Shown piece by piece: positions 23,100 through 33,919 of a DNA stretch of 64,000 nucleotides. The DNA lies in assembly GCF_958979055.1 (NCBI RefSeq), contig NC_084896.1, positions 1,240,001-1,304,000 on the forward strand. Reading direction: 5' to 3'. The translations under genes were made by a program, and so were the position numbers. The DNA comes from Alnus glutinosa (lineage: Eukaryota; Streptophyta; Magnoliopsida; Fagales; Betulaceae). Each line of letters begins with the position of its first letter. The first letter of the stretch is position 1. The notes beneath the pieces were generated by a model, which did not search any database, was not told the origin of the DNA, and saw only the letters and a program-made list of their open reading frames with translations.

Positions 23100-24300
23100 T
23101 TGTTCAAAAAAATAATAATAATAATTCCCTTATGTCCAATCGTGATGATACTTTAACAAGTTGATGTAATATGTTTCTAAATTGAGTTAATAAAACTCTT
23201 TTGGTGGTAATTTGGTATACTTTAACAATCTAGTGCAGAATCACGCTTGACTCTCGCTCGAGTGAGATGGTCAAGTTAGGCGTGATTGAGATATTGCGAC
23301 TAATCGTGGGACAGAAACTTCGCTCAACTCTTGCTCGGCCTTCACTCAATGAGTTTGTGATTATCTCAATAAAGACTAGTTTTGTAATGTTCTTTTCATG
23401 GCTGCGTCCCTAACTTTTATTTAAGCACGATAGGGACAACCTGATCGCCTAGTTGATGTTATTATTCTGTTTTATCAATAAGAAATATTCTTGAGAGATT
23501 TTTTTCTCATATTCCTACAATTCTCAGAGTTATTTGGGATTTATAGAAAAGTTGTGAAGTCTAGTGTATGCAGATTCAACGTCTCACCACTCTACGCTAT
23601 ATCCCTTGGTATCGTTACAAAGCGTAGCTGTGCAGGAAAACAATAAAACAACAATGAAAATCCAAGAATACTAGACGTCCAAATAAAGCAAGCTAAACCA
23701 AAATCTCCTTATCAATAATACCCCAAGAGCAACAAAGCTCAGCATTTCTAGCAGTAAACCGAAACTTGCAATTTTATTTGGATTTGTGGAGTCCAACTGC
23801 ACTGCATCAGGTGGCATTAGAGTCCAACTGCACTGCACCAATTGGTCAGCTTGATTTCATGGTTATCAATTTTCTGTACTGCATCACTTTTCAAGATTCT
23901 CCAAATTTCCAACATGCTTAGAAAGAAATGACAACAGAGAAACTGAAGCCTAAAAAAATCTGTTCCAGTTATTTGTATGGTATTCAATATGGGGGTGCTC
24001 AGTATCTTGGATTTATGATTATGAATTCTTGGCAGTTTGGAAATGATATAGTGATAAAGTCATCCAAATTATGTCTGCAAATTTCTACGCAAAAAGTCTT
24101 AATTATGATCAGCAGAAGTTTAACTGGGAACATGCCTATATTCAGGATTCATACAGATTTTCAAAAGCCAAACTAGATATTATTTTCAATATTAAGATTT
24201 GTACACCAGTCATTCTCCTCCAAAACACAAGCTTCAACCACTGATCACACACTGCATGCAATAGTACAAACATGAGCCTTCGATCTGCTTCATACTTTGG
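23100..24300. other. intergenic, partly duplicated
   Basis: 23100-23620 is specific to this copy (an insertion relative to 14.3-15.9 kb). 23790-24300 matches the region downstream of OSP2. No gene. Confidence 0.45.
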
Positions 24301-24307
24301 CTAATGA

Positions 24308-24811
24308 TCAGCCTTCTAGCTTCTGCTTGATATGTTGAACGAAGGAATCTTCTTCTTTCAGCTCCATATCGTGCTTTGGTTCAAAGTCCTTGACATGAGT
24401 CTTCTCTTCTTTAGGCTCCATACGGGCATGATATATAATAGCATTAGGCGTAACATCAAAATCCTTAACAAAACGGTCCTTTTTCCTTGAATCAGCTGGA
24501 TTTAGTGAGTCTCCATGAAAAAGGTCTTTGATTGCTTCTGGGATTGGCTGATCTTTCATTATGCTTTTCCAATAGTCTCCTGTGTCTTTTCTGGCATCGT
24601 TGAGGTCCACAAACTAGAGGGATGAAGAACACATAGTCAGCAGAAGAAGAGAAGAAGAATGCATGTGCAAATTGAAAAAGAAAAAAAGCAATCAAAAGAT
24701 CAATTAATATGCTTAATTTCAAGTTAACTCAGATGAATCAGGAGACTAATATCATGGAAAGCTCACCAAGAAAAGATGAAGGAGAATGCAGAAAGCAAAG
24801 ACTGATTTCAT
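24308..24811 (-). CDS. organ-specific protein (DUF2775), OSP3, single-core
   Basis: Exon 1 (24811-24767) encodes the signal peptide MKSVFAFCILLHLFL. Exon 2 (24613-24308) begins FVDLNDARKDTGDYWKSIMK. About 116 residues. Same architecture as OSP2 (DQPIPEAIKDLFHGDS head, RKKDRFVKDF, VTPNAIIYHAR, then the cap KDFEPKHDMELKEEDSF) but with only one core repeat instead of five. KDPGDYW has become KDTGDYW, and the residue after the core is arginine (HAR) instead of histidine (HAH). The intron (24614-24766) is intact. The copy-number difference in otherwise near-identical genes shows that the core array expands or contracts by unequal exchange. If DUF2775 cores are burpitide precursors, OSP3 would yield one core per chain. 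Confidence 0.87.
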
Positions 24812-24884
24812 ATCTTGGGTATCTTGTTGGCAGGCGCCTAGATTTGTTTCTTTGAATGGTATGCTCATCAACCTGAGACTGATA

Positions 24885-24892
24885 CTTTTATA
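24885..24892 (-). promoter_or_regulatory. TATA box of OSP3
   Basis: TATAAAAG on the minus strand, about 75 bp upstream of the start, identical to the OSP2 box. Confidence 0.65.
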
Positions 24893-25060
24893 GGCCAATT
24901 TCAAGAAAAGAAAGAAAAACGCCCCAGTTGTGATATTTTAATACAACCAATTTCTAACAAAGAAAATTTGTGCCTCAATAAAATCACAGGTTGCCAGATG
25001 CATACTGCTCCTCTCCGAACCTATTTGTCACGTTCATTTCACGTGCAGTGATTGACGTAC

Positions 25061-27580
25061 GTGTTTTAAGTAATTTTTCTTTTTCTTTTTAAGCGATTGC
25101 AGTTTGCAGTTCGCTAATAATAAAATGATTGTGATAAATAAATATGAAGAATAATATTACTGTTTTTATATATGCATGTGAACATATCACATGGATGATG
25201 TCATGGACGGTGAGATGGTCCACGATTGGACAAATGGGCAGCTCAACATCTAGAAGTGCATAGTACTTCCTCTATATAACTTCCTCTATGACAATCACAC
25301 AAGACTAATTACAATTTTGAGCTAATTAGAGAAGATAACTTGCTGGGGGTTTCCTTTAATTTGCGAGTTAATTTCTTTTGGGGACTTATTCATAGGCAGG
25401 AGGCTTGCCTGCAGGGAGAAAAGCAACAAAATAGAGGGTGTGGGTTTTTTTATTTTATTTTTATTATTATTATTTTTTGGATGTTTCAGGTGTGGGTTCA
25501 AGGACCTTTGATTCCATACTATATTAAATAATCATTTTTCTTAAAAGCTTAATCGAAAAGGGTATATATAAATTGAAATTTTCAAAAAAAAAAAAAATAG
25601 AAAATACCTCCATATACACATGCTATTTCTACGACTCTAGCAATTTTTTTCAAAATCAACTATTAAATATATAAGACTCACACGTAGAAAAATAGAACTA
25701 ATAGTTGGTTTGAAAAAAGGTTGGATTAGAGTTGGACAGGAAATGAAAAAGTAGCAGCCCTCTTTGAACTTGACTCTATAGTTTACTCCTCATTTCAATT
25801 AAATATGTCGTATGTTGGGTCTCACTTATTGAGAAAGAGACGTAAGAGTATCAAAATATTATTTAAATTCACTATTTCTTATTAGCGTCATAAACTTTTA
25901 AAATAAATGGTGATTAAAAAAAAAGAAAAAAAAAATAGTATATATCGTTTGCCCATTTCTTGTATAGAGATGGACAAAAGATGGAAACCAAACATTTCTC
26001 CTTTTTAAAATCAATTTTAACTAATTTTTGCTTTTGTAGCCGCTTCGTGCTGCCCTTTGAAATAAACGGGTCACTTGTTTAACCTATTTTTTAAATTTTT
26101 GTATTTCTACGCTATTTTTCTTTCGATTTTGGTAGGTTATTGAGAAGGTCACCCTTTTTCTAGTCTTTTCCTTTCGAATCAGGAATAGTAAGATCCTTTC
26201 GTATAACCATTTTTTTCCTAAAATCAAGGGAATGTGCGTGCAACTACTGCTCAATCCCATTAATATTGGAACCATTTTTTTAATTTACTTAGTAGCCAAC
26301 TAGCTACGAGCCTACGAGAGAGATCTAGTGTTAGCCTTAATTAATTTGTCAATATAATTTTTAAATTTGTACGATAATTAATGAAATGACATCCAAATAT
26401 TTATTAAAAAAAAAAAAAAGTAGAAGAAAAAAAAAGAACCCATCAGAAAGTCGTATGAACGCACGATGCCCACAAAGAAATTATATAGGGAGACAGCCCC
26501 CGTCATGCTCTTGTCAGCTTTTAGCCCTTTTCTTCTTCTTCTTCTTCTTCTTCTTCTTTTTTTAATTTTTTAAGTAAGCTGAAGGCAAAGAAACAATAAA
26601 CACCTCAATCTTAATATAATACAACCAATCCAACAACTACAGAAAATGTAGGCCGGGGAGGGGTTTTTCCGCCGTCAAAGAAGGTGGACAGACGGCATTA
26701 GAGAAAGATGAAAATGCATTCAGAATCGTCCGAAGGCAGTTAAGCTTTTTTTATTATTAATATTTAAATATACAAATTCAAAATTAATCACATGTTGTAG
26801 GTGGAGGTTGACTTCAAACAATGCCTTGCATGAACATATCATGTGGTTATGGTATAAACATGTACGTGACACATGCACATTCATAAGATCTATTTTATTT
26901 TATTTTATTTTTTTTAGTTATTTATTTATTTGGTTTTATTAAAATGACAGGATGCATGCATGCCTATATATAAATGACAAAGCAACGATCATTTAGCTTC
27001 ACGTTGACTAATAATAGGAGATGCTCATAGACTTTGGTATAAAATTGTTTTATGGTGTTCGAACAGGATCCACTTTTATCAATTCTTACCATTTATTTAT
27101 TTATTTATTATAAAATAAAAAGGAAGGATAAGGAGAAAATTAATTATAAGCATAACAAGAAGCATAACTTAGGTTGAGAATAATCCAAATCTAAGTTGAA
27201 TTGGGGTAATTCGGATTCAATAAGAATTTCAGACCGAATATTTTATGCATAAAACATTTTTTTTTCTCATAAGCTAATTTAGATATCGGAACGAGACTTC
27301 CAGAAAAGTACTGCACACCATACCGAATAAGTATTATAAGGATTGGTTTTTCTGTACAAACAAAAAACTAACGTTCTTGTCAGAATAGAAAAATCTGATA
27401 ATATTTTGATTTGACTTCATTTATGCCTAACGAAGTGGATATCATAATAAAATTGATAAGATCATAAAGAAATTAGCAACTTGGGGCATTTTATAATCAT
27501 TTTCAATTTCAGTTGATTTTGCACCAACCAACAACTTCCTAAAGTCAATTAAATTATTTCCACTAACATGTCAAACTTAT
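25061..27580. other. intergenic, no gene seen
   Basis: AT-rich with poly-A tracts and a CTT run near 26533. TATA-like TCTATATAAC at 25272 and TATATATAAATG at 26965 have no recognisable gene behind them. Confidence 0.4.
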
Positions 27581-27780
27581 TCCTCAACTACATAGATTCT
27601 GTCACATTCACTCCAAACCGATCGTTGGGGGCGGCCGAACTGCCTATTTTGACTACGGAAATAGTTTGATCACTCCCAAACCAACCATTAGAGATGACCG
27701 AATTATCCCTTGACCACAAAGATAGGTGGTCGAACCACTTCTTTAGTCAAGAGATGGCTTTGTCATCGCCAATGATAACC

Positions 27781-28011
27781 TGTAATTACCTACTCCCAAT
27801 AACACAATATTGTTCGTTTTTTACTCTTTCAAACTAAATTTCCCAATAGGTCACCCATTTTGATACTACTCTCGCAGAAGCACGCTTAACTACAGAATTC
27901 TGATAGGCTTACGGCCATCATGACTTTAAAACGCGTTGTATTAAGAATTATGTGAATATACATATAAGCATATCTTAATTCTTATACCTAGACAATGTGA
28001 GACGTGGTATA
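27781..28011 (-). mobile_element. Cassandra-like solo LTR
   Basis: 231 bp, minus orientation, containing a 5S rRNA-derived stretch (AAGCGTGCTTCTGCGAGAG and GGGTGACC motifs), the hallmark of Cassandra TRIM elements. Same length as the copy at 44971-45201. Only one LTR is present. No clear target duplication, so it is probably older than the other copy. Confidence 0.75.
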
Positions 28012-28649
28012 TCTACAGTAGCTTGCATGCTTCTCCTTGTAAGTTACAATTTTTGTTTTTTTAATTCTCTATCATGTGGTCATAATTTAGACCCCCAAAT
28101 TAAAGGTATTGCAGAGAAGGAAATAAACTTCAATAGGTGTACGGAATAATATTATCAATTGTAACAACAATCTGGGATCTAATGTACAGTCGTTGAACCC
28201 CGTGCGGGATTCCATCATCATTGATCGTCAGTTGACTTGCAAGAAATATAAGGAAAATTCAAGCTTGTTAAGTGGGAGTGTTTGAGACTGTGAGACAAAA
28301 TTATACAATTCCTAAACTCAAACCCAGACTGTGAGGCAAGATTAGTTAGGTTCAGGAGACTGGTACAACTCCCTTTCGCCCTCTATTTTTTTCACTTCTT
28401 TAAAAAACAGTTAAATAAAAAATATTTTTTTTATTTTATATATCACATTAATAATTTTTTATTATTATTCAAATAAAAAAATTCACTACAAAACAAAATC
28501 TTCTTTTTATACTTTATATCACTTCAATCACTTTTTATTACTATTCAAACAAATATTGCACAATTACAACCATTTGCCAAACAAGCTCAAAGTACCCTAA
28601 ATTGGTTATATATTTTGGCCAAGGTCAACTTGAAATGTGCATCAAATTA

Positions 28650-29030
28650 TATATAAATATTTGTGTTAGATCTTAAAATTGTCTTCGCACATATATGACT
28701 TAAATATAATTTTAATTATGTGTATATAAATTTTTAAGCGCTCTCATCTTACGAGTTGATTTTCAAAAGTAAGTTCTACATAAGATTCGTGTTATTTGGT
28801 ATCAGAGCTAATGACCACGTTATGAGTTCGAGTTGCGGAGTGAACAGCCTGTATAATAGAGTTGGCCGCCATAAATGTCGAATTCAAAAGCATAGTGATA
28901 CATTATACAATACTAAGTGTCCTATAAGACTTAAGTACAGTATTAACCAAGTGTATGTATATAAGTTCTTAGGCACCCTCCCATTATAATTTAGTTTTTA
29001 AAAATGAATTTATTTGTACAGTATCTTTTG
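28650..29030 (+). mobile_element. TRIM-like LTR fossil
   Basis: Two diverged direct blocks (TGTATATAAATTTTTAAGCG region and the GTATATAAGTTCTTAGGC region) flank TTTGGTATCAGAGCTA, a classic primer-binding site complementary to initiator tRNA-Met. Small, non-coding, old. Boundaries approximate. Confidence 0.45.
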
Positions 29031-29039
29031 TTTAAATTT

Positions 29040-29530
29040 AGGCACAAGCTAGCTAGGTTGGCCTTGTCTGTTAAAGTCAACCATGATGGGCATTAGAGGT
29101 TGGTTTATGGAGAGCATATTTCATTAAAGTTCTCTCTTTAGTTATATTGAACAAGGCAAAAGACAAGAATATGCTATATTTCTACTTTAATTAATAGTAA
29201 GATTTAAAATGGCGTTCCCTTCTTTGATTGTTTTTTTTATTTATTAATTATCATTGTTTTTGTCAATTTGCCTTTGTATACATAAGGAACCAAACATTTT
29301 GTTTTTTGTTTTTTTTTTTTGGGTAAATATAAATTTATTCCCTAAGCAATCGCGACATTTCAATTTACCCTATAGATTTCTAAATCCAACTTTTCAAGTC
29401 CTTCAATTTTTTTTATTTCATTCCTTCCGTCCAAAATTGTCTAATTCTGGCATGCCACTAACCCCTTAATTTAACGTACTTTAATCTTGAGATTTAATAA
29501 TTTATATTTACCATTTTTTTAATGTGAGAG

Positions 29531-29607
<77 letters not shown>

Positions 29608-31400
29608 TTTGCTAATACATACCTTCAATTCTATCTTTTCTACTCAAAAAAATTCGTCAAAACATTAACAAACAACTTTAATTTCTTAGAGATAAACTCA
29701 AAACTACTTTTACATTTATATCACCTTTAAAAAAAAAAACACAAAAAAACACTTTCTAAAAAACACTTTCTAAAAAACGTTAACATACACCACCTTAACC
29801 TTTTGGCAAGAAAAGTGATTTATTCTCTTTATTTAGCTATCTAGAACTTTATGATTATAGGTCTAGTCACATTTAGCCGAAAGTACTCCAAAGTTTCCTG
29901 GGTTGGTCTTATCTGGTACTGTTAAGGGTCTTATCTAGTGACAAATTTGATGCAATGTGGTGAAGGATATGATTGCCAGGGAGACGTTGCTGTGGTTAGA
30001 TTTGTTTGGGGAAGTGACATTATTATCTCTTATTGTTTTGAGATAACAATTATAGTCCTTCTCGTTGACTTCTGCCTATGTAACTCTTTGTCGTGGTTTG
30101 CTGTATTTAATGGCTTCTGTGGTGTCCATTTCATAGCTTAATGTTCAGAAGATTGGTATAATAATTGTAGTGGGTTGTTAGAATAGACAAAATAGATGAG
30201 TTTTAGGCTTTTAGCGGTAGTTGTTGGACTTCTGCAATATTGAGCCTAGTGTTAGGCTATCTGAAGCCCGGTTTATATCCGATTTGATTTGCATCCGATC
30301 TGATTCGATGTTGAAAGCGCTATGGTTTAAATGGATATATTTTATTTTTTTTATGAGGTTGGGGCCGATGGGCCACATGTCGGTGTTTTGACCCTGTTGT
30401 AAGTTGTATTTATACTCCCTTCTAACTTTAAGGCTTATTGGGATTGATGTCTTCTTTTATTGTTTTTCAAGAAATTGTGAAACCTCGTTTCAACTCGATT
30501 AACGTAACTCTTAGTGGTAAACTACGTAAATCTCTCCGGTTGTGATTACTTTTTCTTTTTCTTTCTTTTTGGCTTCCTTCTTATGGGTTTGTCAGTTATC
30601 CTTACTATCCAACAAAGGTGAGACTGATCGAGGAGATTGACTAAATCATTCATAAAATAGGGTATGTGAGTAGTGGCAAACGAAATTTGGTCAAGGCCAG
30701 TTTGTTTGGGCCCAATTTCATAAGGGATCAAACTAGAACCAATTCTTTTGACAAAGGGTAGTGGTTGCCAATGAAAACTTCAACTGACACAGCTAATCAG
30801 AATCAAATGACACCATTTCGACCAAGTCCTGGCCAAGCCTGTGAAAGAAAACATAAACCTAAAAGAATTAAAACAAAGTGCGGAATAATAAAATAGAGAC
30901 GAGATTTTACAGAGATCAAAGGGCTACATTATACTCTTATTCATTTTATGAGTTTACAACACAAAAGGCTCTATTTATAGAGCTTATAGACGAAATATAA
31001 TTATAATCGAATCCCTTAAATTAAGGTGATTCAATCTCATCAAATCTCTAAATTCAAGGTAATATAATCTTTATCAAAAGCAATACAATTCTTATCAAAT
31101 CTATAACTTCGGAGTAATCCAAATATACTCTAGTAGCCTGCTGCCGAATAAAACAGTTTTTCTCTCCCTTCACAGCCATCTGAGTCTCTCTCTCTCTCTC
31201 TCTCTCTTTTTGAGCTCCACATGAGTCTCTTTTATTTAGTTATTGTTTGACCAAATATTTATACTTGACAAGAAACTTCAACTGTGTAGTATTAGAATAT
31301 CTAAATCAAGTACTAGAAACTTTTTAATAAGTATATCTAAAGTTGCTAACTGATTAATTGATACCTTCAATTGCTGCCTTGCTTCAGAAGCAGAGAAGAA
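29040..31400. other. intergenic, no gene seen
   Basis: AT-rich sequence with an (AT)n(GA)n compound microsatellite at 29534-29603 and a CT run at 31186-31207. A short TATTTATAG-type sequence near 30980 has no gene behind it. No protein family recognised. Confidence 0.4.
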
Positions 31401-31435
31401 AAAGAAAAGTAGACTTCCTAAGAAAAGAAGAGGAA

Positions 31436-32562
31436 ATGCAACTTGGGATTGCTTCTTGGAGCCTCATTGTTTGCTCTCTAGCTAGTACTTGTTTCATTTG
31501 TAAGCTCTTTGTCCTCTTTTATATATACCTTCACATGTTAAAGTCCTCCTAACCTTACTATTCTTGGTAATTAACAGTTTGTATTTCAGCAAAAACTCCA
31601 AAATTTCTAGACTTCAACTTTGATTTCAAATTAACTCCAGTTTTCTTCAGTATTTGTTACGATCCTAACGTTAATGGTTTAACCAAATCAAATCAGTATC
31701 TAACAGTCCTTCGACTTTTGGATTAATGGTTAGGCCCTTGACAGTATTCGTATCTTTAGTTACTTTTGTAGAAAGTATATTGAAAGCTCAATGACTGTCT
31801 TCTGCTTGTGATTTTATAACAGAGAGCACAAGAGATCAGTAGTAAGCATGTGCATGATCATCGACAAATCCACATGCAGCACATGGACATGCATGGACCT
31901 TCACTAAATGTTTTCTTCACTATTGATGATCTAAAAGTTGGGAAAATAAAGCCCATATATTTTCCCGAGAAGGACCCTTCAATGTCTCCTAGATTGCTGT
32001 CCAGAGAAGAGGCTGATACCATTCCATTCTCATCTAAACAGCTTCCAAACCTTCTTGAATTCTTCTCCTTCTCCATATATTCTCCCCAAGCCAAGGCTTT
32101 GGAATATACACTAGGACAGTGTGAACTTGAACCCATTGAAGGAGAGACCAAGTTCTGTGCTACCACCTTAGAGTCCCTGCTTGATTTTGCAGGTGGCATA
32201 TTTGGATTGGACACCCAATTCAAATTTTTTTCACAGATTCAACTGCACTTCTACAGAACTATACATTTTTGGGAGTGAAAGAGATTTCAGCTCCGAAAAT
32301 GATAGCATGCCACACTATGCCTTATCCCTATGCAGTTTTCTACTGTCATTGCCAAGAGAGTGAGAACAGGGTATTTGAGGTTTCACTAGGCGGCGTGAAT
32401 GGAGAGGCAGTGCAAGCAGCTGCTGTTTGCCACATGGATACCTCTCGGTGGGATCCTGATCACGTGTCATTTCGTGTGCTCAAAGTTGAACCCCGAACCT
32501 CTCCTGTGTGCCATTTCTTTCCTGCTGATAACTTGGTTTGGGTGCCTGCTTTCTCAGCTTAA
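31436..32562 (+). pseudogene. BURP-domain gene, damaged (BURP3)
   Basis: Exon-1-like signal peptide at 31436-31499 (MQLGIASWSLIVCSL) with donor GTAAGC. The second exon starts at 31823 after TATAACAG with RAQEISSKHVHDHRQIH, a His/Met-rich spacer, then FFTIDDLKVGKIKPIYF, LSREEADTIPFS and ETKFCATTLESLLDF. Joining the obvious splice sites creates a TAG at the junction, and the frame also shifts inside the BURP domain near 32193-32236. Beyond it the domain resumes with EISAPKMIACHTMPYPY and all four CH pairs to [14 protein letters not shown]. So the 3' half is well preserved but the gene as read cannot give a full BURP protein. Relative to BURP1 it also lacks about 20 residues between LDFA and the QNYT segment. 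A 44-bp GT...AG segment spans the damage and would restore the frame if removed, but that is shorter than usual plant introns. Probably a recent pseudogene. Confidence 0.75.
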
Positions 32563-32569
32563 ATCTGGT

Positions 32570-32607
32570 TGTGTGGCTGTGAATTGTGATTGTACGCATG
32601 CATATAC

Positions 32608-32669
<62 letters not shown>

Positions 32670-33780
32670 AATTCCGTAGAAATGCTTCTAAAAATATGAT
32701 GGAAAACGACTCATTACGCTAAAGTATATGTCTTAAAATTAACATATCCAGACACTTTCAAAGCATTCCAAATTTAAAAGAAAAATAAAACTAAACTAAT
32801 ATCATAAATACAATTAGCAAAAGTCCAAGAAAAAAAAAAGAAAAGGGTTTTTAATGGCCAAGACCACAAGAAAAACATTTCCCTCCAACAAGAGACAATC
32901 ATAATTAACCCAGAGAGGCAACTAACCAAACATCAAAACACTTTTCGCTGCGTTAATAAGATAATAAAAATAATAATGTCACGTGAAATATGTCAATATT
33001 TCATTTGCTATTCTTTTTGGGCGTTACACCCATGGGTCATGATGTGAAGTAATAAAGGCTAACAATTTTTTACACGACTCGTAAACCTGATACAAATTCG
33101 ATCTGCACTAAATTAAATGTTAGAGTAAATAAGTCAAACTCGTTTAATTAAATGGGTCGCATTAGAGTTTACTTATATAGTCTTATACACATACTTTAAC
33201 ATGACCCGAATCCAACACGCGACATAATGATAGGCAATTTTTGACATGATTCGCGAATCTGACACAAACCCAATACAAAATTAGAAGATTATGACTGAGA
33301 GGTTTCCCCCATTTAATTAAATGGGTCAGGTTATGGTTGATCTATAAATCTTATACACATATCTCAATATGATTCGAACCCGACAGACAAATATGAATTG
33401 TCACCTCTAAAAATAACAGTGCACTGAAGATGAGATTTAGGATTCAAATGGATTTCTCATGATCAATTCCCATTTTGTAACTTATTATTATTATTATTAT
33501 TATTGTTACCTACAAATCATTGTGTTTTACTCTAGTAGAGTGTCAAATATGTCATTTCCATGTGACTCGATTTTGAAAACTTTAACAGCCCAAACTGATT
33601 AAAGGATGAGAAATTATATAACATTTTCTACACATTTCTTAGTTCCTACCCATCTTATTTTTTTAAATTATTATTGAATTTACGAGACTCATATATCTAC
33701 AAATTAAACGTTGAATTTGAAATTTGGTATTTGAGATGGGTAAAAAATATATAAATGAGGGGTAGTTTGGGGCAAAGAAT
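32570..33780. other. intergenic with unclassified tandem repeat
   Basis: (AT)n run at 32614-32665. 33056-33410 holds two diverged copies (each about 175 bp) of a dispersed repeat with TTAATTAAATGGGTC and TTATACACATA; another piece is at 39724-39880. No gene. Confidence 0.5.
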
Positions 33781-33919
33781 AATTTACTCTTCGAGAAACG
33801 TTTTTCACTTTGTGCAACCAAAAGAAAAAGAAAAATTAAACTTCAACGACGCCGTCGCCGAAACACGAAGGAGTGCTAGCTCGCCACTCTCTCTCTCTCT
33901 CTCTCTCTCTCGGTGCAAA

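Larger units (their letters stand above)
12322..25060. repeat. segmental duplication: two BURP/OSP units
   Basis: Unit A (about 12322-16975) and unit B (about 19630-25060) share ordered homology: a left-border block with CATTGATATGCCAATT, the BURP gene, the block GCATCCATTTCATAG (14783 and 22449), a block with ACAAAGCGTAGC, the OSP gene with promoter, and a right-border block with TTTGTCACG. In both, BURP is on + and OSP on -, converging. Unit B has grown by about 0.8 kb of inserted sequence between the genes, and the OSP coding repeats differ in number. The two BURP products differ at only about 15 of 282 exon-2 residues, so the duplication is fairly young or the genes are being homogenised. 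Confidence 0.85.

Noticed and set aside
25260-25530. TATA-like sequence and 63-codon open frame upstream of OSP3
   Set aside because: Frame is low-complexity toward its end and has no signal peptide or family match.
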